Assembly: GCF_036961565.1 (NCBI RefSeq)
Contig: NZ_JBAMDD010000001.1
Coordinates: 372,001 to 436,000 of the forward strand
DNA from: Chitinimonas sp036961565
Lineage (GTDB): Bacteria; Pseudomonadota; Gammaproteobacteria; Burkholderiales; Chitinimonadaceae
DNA length: 64,000 nucleotides
Direction of reading: 5' to 3'
Both the position numbers and the translations under genes were made by a program. Shown here one piece after another: positions 26,434 through 34,167 of the stretch. The first letter of the stretch is position 1; each line of letters opens with the position of its first letter. Below the pieces are notes generated by a model. That model was not told the origin of the DNA, searched no databases, and saw only the letters and a program-made list of their open reading frames with translations.

Positions 26434-28713
26434 TCAGGCTTGCTGGCCGGCCTCAACCACCGCCAGGGCCGTCATATTGACGATGCGGCGTACCGAGGCG
26501 GTGGGGGTGAGGATATGCACGGGCTGGTTCACGCCCAGCAGCATGGGGCCGATGGTGACGCCGTCGGCTGCGCTGGCCTTGAGCAGGTTGAAAGCGATGT
26601 TGGCAGCATCCAGGGTGGGCATGACCAGCAGGTTGGCATCGCCCTTGAGGGTCGAGTCTGGCATCACCATATCGCGTATCTGGCCCGATAGCGCTGCATC
26701 GCCGTGCATCTCACCATCCACTTCCAGCTCGGGGGCGCGTTGGCGCAACAGCTCCAGCACCTTGCGCATCTTCAGCGAGGTCGGTGATTCCACCGAGCCG
26801 AAGCTGGAGTGCGACAGCAGGGCGACCTTGGGGGCGATGCCGAAGTTGCGGACGGTCTGGGCTGCCATCAAGGTGATCTCGGCCAACTGCTCGGCGGTCG
26901 GGTCCTGGTTCACATAGGTGTCGGTGATGAAGACATTGCCCTTGGGTAGCATCAGGGCATTCATGGCGCCATAGGTGTGGCTGTCAGCCTTGCGGCCGAT
27001 GACCTGGCAGACAAAGTCCAGATGATCCTGATAATGGCCGTAGGTGCCGCAGATCATGGCATCGGCTTCGCCACGACGCATCATCAGCGCGCCGATGAGG
27101 GTGGTCTTGCGACGGACTTCGCGCTTGGCGAATTCCTGGCTGACCCCATTGCGCTTGCGCAACTGGTAGTACTCGTTCCAGTACTCGCGATAGCGTGGGT
27201 CGTTCTCGTTGTTGACCAGTTCGAAATCCACTCCGGGGCGAATGCGCAGGCCCAGCTTCTCGATGCGCATATCGATGACATTGGGGCGGCCGATCAGGAT
27301 GGGGCGGGCCAGGCCCTGATCGACGATCTCCTGTACCGCATGCAGTACCCGTTCATCCTCGCCTTCGGCGTAGACCACCCGTTTGGCGGCCTTCTTGGCG
27401 GCCGTAAAGACGGGTTTCATGAACAGGTTGGACTTGTACACGAACTGCATCAGCGATTCGTGGTAGGCAGCGATGTCGGCAATGGGGCGGGTTGCCACGC
27501 CGGATTCCATGGCGGCACGGGCCACGGCCGGCGCAATCTTGACGATCAGGCGCGGGTCGAACGGCTTGGGGATGATGTAGTCTGGGCCGAAGGTCAGCGA
27601 CTGGCCGCTATAGGCGTCGGCCACCACATCGTTCTGCTCGGCCATGGCGAGGTCGGCAATGGCGCGTACGCAGGCCAGCTTCATCTCATCGTTGATGGTG
27701 GTGGCGCCAACGTCGAGCGCACCACGGAAGATGAAGGGGAAGCAGAGTACGTTGTTGACCTGGTTGGGGTAGTCCGACCGGCCGGTGCAGATGATGGCAT
27801 CGGGGCGGGCTTCCTTGGCCAGCGGCGGCAGGATTTCTGGCTCGGGGTTGGCCAGGGCCAGGATGAGCGGGTGGGCCGCCATGCTGCGGACCATGTCCTG
27901 GCTTACCAGTTTGGGGCCGGACAAGCCCAGGAAGATGTCGGCACCGACCATGGCATCCTTGAGGGTGCGATGGGGGGTGTCCTGGGCGTAGCGTTTTTTC
28001 GATTCGTCCAGCTTGTCCCAGTCTTCTCGCGCCTTGTGCACCACGCCCTTGGAGTCGCAGGCAATGATGTTGGCCGGGTTGAGGCCCAACTGCACCAGCA
28101 GGTTGAGGCAGGCAATGGCGGCAGCGCCAGCGCCAGACACCACCAAGCGCACTCGGCCGATGTCTTTGTCGACTATGCGCAGGCCATTCAGTACGGCAGA
28201 GGCGGTAATGATGGCGGTGCCGTGCTGGTCGTCATGGAACACCGGAATCTTCATGCGCTCGCGGCACTTTTGCTCCACGTAGAAGCATTCGGGTGCCTTG
28301 ATGTCTTCCAGGTTGATGCCGCCGAAGGTGGGCTCCAGCGCACAGATGATATCAACCAGCTTGTCGGGGTCGTTCTGGTCTACTTCGATATCGAACACGT
28401 CGATACCGGCGAACTTCTTGAACAGCACGCCCTTGCCCTCCATCACTGGCTTGCCGGCCAGCGGGCCGATATTGCCCAGGCCCAGCACGGCCGTGCCATT
28501 GGAGATCACGGCGACCAGGTTGCCGCGAGCAGTATATTTGTAGGCGTTCAGCGGGTCTTCGACGATGGCGTCGCAGGCGGCGGCGACACCCGGAGAGTAG
28601 GCCAGGGCCAGATCACGCTGGCTGGACAGCGGTTTGGTCGGGGCGACCTGAATCTTGCCGGGTTTGGGGAACTGGTGGTATTCGAGTGCGCTCTTGCGCA
28701 GTTCTTCATCCAT
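26434..28713 (-). CDS. maeB: NADP-dependent malic enzyme with phosphotransacetylase-like domain
   Basis: The 759-residue enzyme converts malate to pyruvate and CO2 with reduction of NADP+, linking the TCA cycle to pyruvate and NADPH supply. Residues ~1-420 are the malic enzyme part, with the LAYSPGVAAAC segment, the FGGINLEDIKAPECF metal/substrate motif, HDDQHGTAII and a Rossmann fold with VSGAGAAAIACLNLL. Residues ~430-750 are a phosphotransacetylase-like domain, which in MaeB enzymes is regulatory (acetyl-CoA sensing) rather than catalytic. The length and two-domain layout are typical of proteobacterial MaeB. It is transcribed alone, with a TATAAT box about 45 bp upstream of the start and a terminator downstream. 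Confidence 0.97.
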   Translation of the reverse strand: MDEELRKSALEYHQFPKPGKIQVAPTKPLSSQRDLALAYSPGVAAACDAIVEDPLNAYKYTARGNLVAVISNGTAVLGLGNIGPLAGKPVMEGKGVLFKKFAGIDVFDIEVDQNDPDKLVDIICALEPTFGGINLEDIKAPECFYVEQKCRERMKIPVFHDDQHGTAIITASAVLNGLRIVDKDIGRVRLVVSGAGAAAIACLNLLVQLGLNPANIIACDSKGVVHKAREDWDKLDESKKRYAQDTPHRTLKDAMVGADIFLGLSGPKLVSQDMVRSMAAHPLILALANPEPEILPPLAKEARPDAIICTGRSDYPNQVNNVLCFPFIFRGALDVGATTINDEMKLACVRAIADLAMAEQNDVVADAYSGQSLTFGPDYIIPKPFDPRLIVKIAPAVARAAMESGVATRPIADIAAYHESLMQFVYKSNLFMKPVFTAAKKAAKRVVYAEGEDERVLHAVQEIVDQGLARPILIGRPNVIDMRIEKLGLRIRPGVDFELVNNENDPRYREYWNEYYQLRKRNGVSQEFAKREVRRKTTLIGALMMRRGEADAMICGTYGHYQDHLDFVCQVIGRKADSHTYGAMNALMLPKGNVFITDTYVNQDPTAEQLAEITLMAAQTVRNFGIAPKVALLSHSSFGSVESPTSLKMRKVLELLRQRAPELEVDGEMHGDAALSGQIRDMVMPDSTLKGDANLLVMPTLDAANIAFNLLKASAADGVTIGPMLLGVNQPVHILTPTASVRRIVNMTALAVVEAGQQA

Positions 28714-28757
28714 CGTGGGGCTCCAACATCGTCGTTTTGTTATGCGGGTAGCTCACG

Positions 28758-28763
28758 ATTATA
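28758..28763 (-). promoter_or_regulatory. Candidate -10 box of maeB
   Basis: A perfect TATAAT is read on the minus strand about 45 bp upstream of the maeB start. No clear -35 hexamer is seen 16-18 nt further upstream. Confidence 0.35.
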
Positions 28764-29117
28764 GGCCTGCCGGGCCGAGAGGCCGAGGGGGAAATCCCGA
28801 TTGGGCGCATGCACGCAATGCGATGCCGCTGGGGTGGAAATTCAAGCCCTTGATTCCTCGTTGGAAACAGGTGGCGGCCTAGCCTTGCCCCAGCCGGGGA
28901 AAGCAGTGTTGCACTTGTGGCAGGGCGGTGGACGGCGCTGTTTTGTGCAACTTATCTGATTCCCCGCACCTAAACCACTTGCGCGTACCGTGCCGCGCAG
29001 CCAGACTACAGCCCCATTTAGGCAGGCTGGGGTAGGCGGAGGCGTGCTTCGCGTACTTGGCTGATAGTAAAATTGCCGCTCCCCTCGGATGAGGGCTGCC
29101 ACTTGCGCCGAACCTGG

Positions 29118-29132
29118 GTACACCAGGTGTAC
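29118..29132. promoter_or_regulatory. Perfect 15-bp palindrome, operator candidate
   Basis: GTACACCAGGTGTAC has 7-bp arms and one central base. It lies about 85 bp upstream of the lipoprotein gene start, in a position for a regulator binding site or mRNA hairpin. Confidence 0.35.
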
Positions 29133-29214
29133 GGCAGTATCGAGTTGGATGTTTTCTGGCAACCCTAGCGGGCTGCCAAGGTGTCCCGGTAGTTTGTCAG
29201 GAAAGGATTCTGCA

Positions 29215-30546
29215 GTGCTTCAACCCTTCTATAAGACCCTTGCGCGCCTCGCGCTAATCCTGCCCTTGCTGGCCTTGGCGGCCTGCGGCGGAGAATCGGC
29301 CCCTACCGAGGCGCCGCAAGCGTTTACGGCGGTTGCAGGCGACGGGCGGGTTACGCTTACCTGGAACCAGGACCCCAATATGACCTACTGGGTATTTGCC
29401 GCTCAGGCAGATAGCGTGACACCCGACAATTACAACAAATTCCCTGAGTCCGTACTTCAGCGCGGCGCTTCATCGCCGTTTACCCTGACCGGCCTGACCA
29501 ACGGCAAGACTTACTCGTTTACTATCAATGCTACCCGGAACGGTAGCCCTGCTGGCCCGGCTGCGCCCTCGCAGGCGATAGTGCCTAGGCCTGCAGGCAC
29601 GACCTGGACGCCAGGCGCCCCCTTGGGTTCGGCAGACTTGAACAAGATAGGTGCGGGCTCCAGCCAGTATGTTGCTGTTGGCAATGCGGGCAGCATCTAC
29701 ACCGTCGGCACCGGTAGTGTGGGGTTGTGGGTAAAGCAGAATGCCAAGACCACGGCTGATCTGTACGCCTACCTTTTCAATGGCACCAACCACATGGCCA
29801 TGGGTAGTGCTGGCACGCTGATATACAGCACCGATGCCAGCACCTGGACTGTGGTTGATACAGGCGCCGCTGCAAAGGCTGAGCGCTTCAATGCATTGGC
29901 AACTGGCGGCAACATTTACTTGGCAGTTGGCCAAGGAGGAGCGATCTATACCGGTGCGACAGATGCCTTGTCTGCGCCTAAGCCTTGGGTCAAACAGGTT
30001 TCAAATACCACAGCCAACCTCAATGCCTCGATATACAACGCGCAATGGAAGCTGGAAAACTCGGTGGCCATACCGCGCTATGTGGTTGTCGGCGACAGCG
30101 GCACCATCTTGGTGGGAGAGGTAATTGCGACCACTACAGGCAGCACGGTGAGCTACTCCACGGCTTGGACGCAGAAAACCTCAGGCACCGATGCCAATCT
30201 GTATGGCATTACCTACAACAGCGCGCTCGGCAGCTATTTCGTGGTGGGTAGCGGCGGCACCTTGTTGATGAGCACCGATACTGAAACCTGGACCAAGGTA
30301 GCCTTGCCGACCACGCAGAACCTGCATGCGATCACCATTGGTAGCCGTATCCTGGCTGTGGGTGCCAACGGCACTACCGTCTTGGGTGCCTACACCTCTA
30401 GCAAGGGCACAGACGGTAAGACTGTCTGGAGTTATGCCTGGTCGGTTGGCAGCGCTGGCGCGATCAGCAAGCTCAACGATGTGATCGCCGGCGATGGCAG
30501 CTATCTGGCCGTGGGTGCATCGGGTACCAATACCCGTTCCTTCTGA
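29215..30546 (+). CDS. FN3-domain lipoprotein with propeller-like repeats
   Basis: The 443-residue protein begins at a GTG preceded by GGAAAGGA. The start is fixed by a lipoprotein signal peptide ending in the lipobox LAAC, so Cys24 or so would be acylated and the protein anchored in the inner or outer membrane. Residues ~30-115 are a fibronectin type III domain (PQAFTAVAGDGRVTLTWNQ, TGLTNGKTYSFTINA). The rest is a series of short units of the YVAVGNAGSIYT, MAMGSAGTLIYSTD and YVVVGDSGTILVGE type, which resemble beta-propeller blades of Ycf48/BNR-like proteins. The specific function is unknown; a binding role at the cell surface is likely. Confidence 0.85.
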   Translation: MLQPFYKTLARLALILPLLALAACGGESAPTEAPQAFTAVAGDGRVTLTWNQDPNMTYWVFAAQADSVTPDNYNKFPESVLQRGASSPFTLTGLTNGKTYSFTINATRNGSPAGPAAPSQAIVPRPAGTTWTPGAPLGSADLNKIGAGSSQYVAVGNAGSIYTVGTGSVGLWVKQNAKTTADLYAYLFNGTNHMAMGSAGTLIYSTDASTWTVVDTGAAAKAERFNALATGGNIYLAVGQGGAIYTGATDALSAPKPWVKQVSNTTANLNASIYNAQWKLENSVAIPRYVVVGDSGTILVGEVIATTTGSTVSYSTAWTQKTSGTDANLYGITYNSALGSYFVVGSGGTLLMSTDTETWTKVALPTTQNLHAITIGSRILAVGANGTTVLGAYTSSKGTDGKTVWSYAWSVGSAGAISKLNDVIAGDGSYLAVGASGTNTRSF

Positions 30547-30574
30547 TCCAGACAGACTGCTTGCTCATAAATGA

Positions 30575-30604
30575 ACAAAGGCCCCCGATGGGGCCTTTGT
30601 CTTT
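30575..30604 (+). terminator. Bidirectional intrinsic terminator
   Basis: ACAAAGGCCCC and GGGGCCTTTGT form an 11-bp stem with a 4-nt loop. It lies between two converging genes and can serve both, having CTTTGG on one side and a TTCATTTA tail on the other. Confidence 0.85.
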
Positions 30605-30627
30605 GGTGCTATGCGATGCAATGCAGG

Positions 30628-31110
30628 TCATTCCTTGATGGCGGCGTCCCAGTGCTCCGCGATCTTGCCCTGCTCGATGCGGAACATGTCGAACCAGGTG
30701 GTGGTGTACCGCTTGCCAGCTTCCTTGGGGTCGACCAGGGTACGGACAAAGCTCAATATCACCTTGTCCCCCTCGGCGCTGATGGCCACCAGCGGAGCTT
30801 TGATCCTGGCTTCTACCGGCTTGGCCTTGCTGATTTTGCTGAAGAATTCGACAAAGGCGGCACGGCCGGTCGCTACATTGGGGTTGTGCTGGATATAGTC
30901 TTCGGCCAGGTATTTGTCGGCTTGATCCAGCCTGCCGGCTTCCAGTACCTCGCGCCAGAAGTCGTATACCAGCCGCTTGTTGCTGGCCAGCTTGGGGTCG
31001 GCACTGGCAAGCAGGCTGTCATGATCGGTTGCCGCCGTGACGGGAACCTGGGCGTGTACCGGATAGGACAGTAACAAGGCGCCCGTTAGGGCAAGGGTCT
31101 GCAGCTTCAT
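30628..31110 (-). CDS. Exported SnoaL/NTF2-like protein
   Basis: The 160-residue product starts at MKLQTLALTGALLLSYPVHAQ, a clear signal peptide with AQ after the cleavage site, which is why I start here and not at upstream in-frame codons. The mature part (RLVYDFWREVLEAGRLDQADKYL, YIQHNPNVATGRAAFVEFF) is a SnoaL-like fold of the NTF2 superfamily. Such proteins bind small hydrophobic ligands or act as isomerases and cyclases; the ligand is unknown. The gene starts 20 bp after a small cytosolic protein gene and probably shares its transcript. Confidence 0.85.
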   Translation of the reverse strand: MKLQTLALTGALLLSYPVHAQVPVTAATDHDSLLASADPKLASNKRLVYDFWREVLEAGRLDQADKYLAEDYIQHNPNVATGRAAFVEFFSKISKAKPVEARIKAPLVAISAEGDKVILSFVRTLVDPKEAGKRYTTTWFDMFRIEQGKIAEHWDAAIKE

Positions 31111-31130
31111 GGTGCTCCGATAGAGAGTGG

Positions 31131-31460
31131 CTAGCCTGCAATCAGGCTGTGCCAGTCTCGCACGAGTATCGCCAGTTCTTCCAGCGTCAGTTCGGCGGGT
31201 GGGATGGTTTCGTCGTACACATTGGCGATGGCGGCACAGCGTGTGGACAGGCTCAGTTCGTAGAGATTGCCGGTGCAGGCCCAGACCGGTGTGGTGCCCT
31301 GTCGTATATCGGCAATGGCGGACAATATTTCCTCGCATCGCTCACTACTGCGGCGTATATCGGTGTTCAGGAAGTCTGCCACCTGGTCGATCTGGCCTGC
31401 GAGACTGGCGTGCGGCTGGCCTGTGTCATCCAGTTCGAATTGGTAGTTTGGTCGTGTCAT
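31131..31460 (-). CDS. Small acidic cytosolic protein
   Basis: The 109-residue product starts at an ATG eight bases after AAGGAG, so the longer frame is not used. It has 17 acidic against 7 basic residues, no signal peptide and no membrane segment. The pattern YQFELDDTGQPHA near the N terminus and VWACTGNLYELSL in the middle remind me of the YacL/UPF0231 family, but the match is from memory and weak. It precedes the SnoaL-like gene by 20 bp. A terminator separates it from the EndoU gene upstream, so it is not an obvious co-transcribed immunity protein. Confidence 0.75.
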   Translation of the reverse strand: MTRPNYQFELDDTGQPHASLAGQIDQVADFLNTDIRRSSERCEEILSAIADIRQGTTPVWACTGNLYELSLSTRCAAIANVYDETIPPAELTLEELAILVRDWHSLIAG

Positions 31461-31592
31461 CTTGCTGCTCCTTGTCGAGATTGCAGGCGCGGGCGGCAAC
31501 CCACCGGCAAGTCTGGTGCTCGCGGTATTGCGTGTCTGTCGGTACCGATGAGCCTAGTCTACACATCGGTGTATTCCCCTAGGCATCAGGAG

Positions 31593-31621
31593 AAAAACCC
31601 ATGCACCTTGCGGCACATGGG
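31593..31621 (-). terminator. Intrinsic terminator after EndoU gene
   Basis: On the minus strand CCCATGTGCC and GGTGCATGGG pair (ten base pairs with two G-U) around a GCAA tetraloop, followed by TTTTT. It ends the three-gene exported-protein operon. Confidence 0.8.
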
Positions 31622-31667
31622 CAAAGCGCTCCCACAGGGTGGTGGCGCCAGGGAGTCGAGAATGGGT

Positions 31668-32189
31668 TCAGTAGGGGAAGGCGGTATTCACCGCGCTACC
31701 CAGCAGGCCCATCCGTATCTTGAAATGCTTGCCATCACTGTCCATGCATTTCCCGCTGTCGCCATCCGTGCCCGACCAGCCCCACACCCCCCACGGCTGC
31801 GCGGCGCCCTGCTGGTTGTTGGCGGCATAGACGATGGAGGCCAGTATCTGGTCATAGGTACAGCTGTCGGGAAAGAAGGTCGACATCTTTTTCTTGCCGT
31901 TGTCGAAGGTGACCGTTGCGTCGTAGACGCCCTTGCGCAGATTGGTGATGCCGCTGATGCTGGTGATGGGGGCACTGTCCTTTTTCTGGACGGAGTGGAA
32001 GCCCACAACTTTTTTGCTGCCCTTGATCTCGCCGCAGAACACATGCTGGATATTGACTGGGGGCGTGGTGGTGCTCCAGTCAAAGTCTATGCTGTTGCAG
32101 TCTGCAGCCCATGCGTGCTGTGACAGGCTGGCCATCGTGCCGAGCAGGGCGAGCGCGAGGTAACGGTAATGTTGTATCAGGCATGACAT
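31668..32189 (-). CDS. Exported EndoU-family ribonuclease-like protein
   Basis: The 173-residue product has a signal peptide ending AWA-AD. The mature part matches the bacterial EndoU RNase fold: HVFCGEIKGSKKVVGFHS carries the two candidate catalytic His residues, followed by GVYDATVTFDNGKKKMSTFFPD and the YDQILASIVYAANNQ helix. EndoU domains cleave RNA at uridylates and occur as the toxic tips of CdiA and other polymorphic toxins. Here the domain stands alone behind a signal peptide, so it would act outside the cytoplasm. GGAGG lies eight bases before the ATG. It is the last gene of an operon with two other exported proteins (gap 27 bp). No immunity gene can be pointed out. Confidence 0.82.
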   Translation of the reverse strand: MSCLIQHYRYLALALLGTMASLSQHAWAADCNSIDFDWSTTTPPVNIQHVFCGEIKGSKKVVGFHSVQKKDSAPITSISGITNLRKGVYDATVTFDNGKKKMSTFFPDSCTYDQILASIVYAANNQQGAAQPWGVWGWSGTDGDSGKCMDSDGKHFKIRMGLLGSAVNTAFPY

Positions 32190-32216
32190 GATGTTTTCCT
32201 CCGGGCATAAACCGAT

Positions 32217-33050
32217 TTATTGAATGGAGATGCTGCGCACCCAGGCACGGCGGTTCTCGTCGTACAGGCTGATCCGGCCGGTGAGGGGAAAGTTGGCAGG
32301 GGTAGCTGTGATGCCTTTGCGCAAGGCGGGAGTCCGCATGCTTCCTAGTGGGGCCGCCATGATCTGCGCTATCCAGTAGCGCGAGCCTGGGGGGAGCAAG
32401 GGGCGCCGGGTGGAGGCCTGCATGGGCAGGGCCGGTGCGGCACTCAGTGGTTTGATGAACCACAATCCCTGGCTGCCAGGTTCTAGGTCGCTGTCGGCCC
32501 ATAAGCTGTTTAGCAGCCGTGTCAGGCCACCGTTGGAGTCGTCGGACACATTGGCAGGCCGGCTGAGATTCCAGCCATCCCGCGCGGCTGCCTGCATCAG
32601 GGCTTTCGACTGCTGGTTCAGTGCATCGCTTGGGGGGAGTAAGCTGCCCAGGATATAGGCGCCTGCCAAACCCATGGCTCCATCCACGTCCTTGCCATGG
32701 ATGAACAAGCTGACATCCACGTTGGTTGACGACCCACTTGGATTGTTAAGGGTGACGTTGTAAACATCGATCTTCCAGGCGGAGTACACCGTACTCTTGA
32801 CGTTGCCGTTCGGTGTACTGTCGGTCACCTGGACAAAGCGCGCACCCACTGTGGGCACGCCTATAGGTATGCCCAGGTAGTCGGCTGCCTTGCCTATGGC
32901 GACGGTGCTGCTGAAGGTAGGCGGGACGCCAGCATCGCGCCAGGTCAGGGTGCCGGCAGAGAACAGTGGGTCGGTGGCGGCCAGGGCCAGGCAGCTTAGC
33001 AAGCAGACCAGGCTATGGCGCACATAGTGATGCCATTGATATCGGTGCAT
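32217..33050 (-). CDS. Exported protein of unknown function
   Basis: The 277-residue product has an N-terminal signal sequence (SLVCLLSCLALAA). I do not recognise the mature domain. Visible features are a beta-rich N-terminal half (KSTVYSAWKIDVYNVTLNNPSG, DVSLFIHGKDVDGAMGLAGAYI), an alanine/leucine-rich middle and a C-terminal half rich in Pro and Arg. The start has AGAGGAAA upstream. It lies between two other exported-protein genes with gaps of 32 and 27 bp, so the three are presumably made together and may work with the EndoU-like RNase in the envelope or outside the cell; this is inference from the operon. Confidence 0.8.
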   Translation of the reverse strand: MHRYQWHHYVRHSLVCLLSCLALAATDPLFSAGTLTWRDAGVPPTFSSTVAIGKAADYLGIPIGVPTVGARFVQVTDSTPNGNVKSTVYSAWKIDVYNVTLNNPSGSSTNVDVSLFIHGKDVDGAMGLAGAYILGSLLPPSDALNQQSKALMQAAARDGWNLSRPANVSDDSNGGLTRLLNSLWADSDLEPGSQGLWFIKPLSAAPALPMQASTRRPLLPPGSRYWIAQIMAAPLGSMRTPALRKGITATPANFPLTGRISLYDENRRAWVRSISIQ

Positions 33051-33082
33051 GGTGGGATTTCCTCTGAGGTAGATGGCTGGAG

Positions 33083-33736
33083 CTAGTCTTCGGCGTACCA
33101 GGTACGCAGGGTGTTGGCTTCATCGCCCTTCTCTACGTGGCCGTTGGTGGCTTCCGGCAGCGACTGGATGGCCAGGGGGGCATCGGCATAGGCCACGCCG
33201 CGCCTGACCTGGGCCGCAGATACCTGGTTTTTGCTGGCGAGCGTGCCGGGGATATGGTCCGCAGGCGGGTCGTTGGCTTCTGCGGTGAATTGCGCTTTCA
33301 TGAAGTTCACGGTGTTGAACTGGCTCCAGGGCACGGTTTTGTAGATCACGCCATCCCTTAGCCATTCCACCTGGTCGCCATTGCGCTGCTGCACATAGAG
33401 CGCCTCGGCTGCCGGCGCGATGTCTTCGCCCAGCTCCCACTGGCCATCTTTGTCCCGATATTCCCAATAGACCTTGGCGCTGGCATTGCCGCGCTTGCCC
33501 CAGCCACCCTGTATCCAGGCAATGTCGTCACCACGGCCGTCATCTATGCCGCTCCAGACGGCCACATCCACTACCACCACCGTGTCCTGATACTGTATGC
33601 GTGCGCGGCTGCCGTCATACCAGGGTGCATTCCCCAGTTCGTCCTGGTAGCCCTCGTAGCCTCGTGCCAGGGCTGGGGGGCTGCACAGCAGCAGCAATAA
33701 GCCACAGGCGCTGGCGCGCCGTTTCCAGATGTTCAT
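33083..33736 (-). CDS. Exported protein of unknown function
   Basis: The 217-residue product starts at MNIWKRRASACGLLLLLCS after AGGAGG and has a signal peptide cleaved near ALARG. The mature part is acidic and rich in aromatic residues (DTVVVVDVAVWSGIDDGRGDD, KVYWEYRDKDGQWELGEDI). It resembles no family I know. It is the first gene of the operon that ends with the EndoU-like RNase, so its promoter should lie in the region upstream. Confidence 0.8.
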   Translation of the reverse strand: MNIWKRRASACGLLLLLCSPPALARGYEGYQDELGNAPWYDGSRARIQYQDTVVVVDVAVWSGIDDGRGDDIAWIQGGWGKRGNASAKVYWEYRDKDGQWELGEDIAPAAEALYVQQRNGDQVEWLRDGVIYKTVPWSQFNTVNFMKAQFTAEANDPPADHIPGTLASKNQVSAAQVRRGVAYADAPLAIQSLPEATNGHVEKGDEANTLRTWYAED

Positions 33737-34167
33737 GTTTTCCTCCTGCAATCACATTGACGTTATGGGGGCGGGCCTTGCCGGCTGGAGCACCTTGGGG
33801 TGCCGGTGCGGCCAGGCATGCCATCGGGCCAGCGCCTGGTCTGCTGTCGGGCAGGCAGGCCTATGCGCTGGTGGCAGGTAGAAGACGAGGCAGTGGGCTA
33901 ACTTGTGAATTGCATGTCAGGCCTTGAACAGGCGCTAACACTCAGGGCAGGGGGCAAAGACGTACGGTGATGGTGCTTGGGGGATGCCGGTTGCAGGAAA
34001 GCGGTGTGCATTGCAGGCAACGCAATTTTGTAGAGCAAGCGCTTGGTATTTTGACGTAACCCCCTCCAGTCCCGCATCATTCGGAAATTCTTCTTCCCGC
34101 GGCACCTGGCAGAGTCGGGGTACACCGTCCCAGCGCCAGTCCGATAACAATAGCGAGGTCACACCCC
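33737..34167. other. Divergent intergenic region
   Basis: No gene is supported. The region separates the minus-strand exported-protein operon from the plus-strand ETF:ubiquinone oxidoreductase gene and must hold both promoters, but I see no hexamer pair that I would call. Confidence 0.55.

Larger units (their letters stand above)
28714..29214. other. Divergent intergenic region
   Basis: No gene is supported here. It must hold the maeB promoter (minus strand) and that of the lipoprotein gene (plus strand). The only clear structures are the TATAAT box for maeB and a 15-bp palindrome. Confidence 0.6.

Noticed and set aside
26977..28764. Open frame of 595 codons opposite maeB
   Set aside because: It lies fully antisense to a well-conserved gene and arises from GC-rich codon bias; its translation resembles no protein family.
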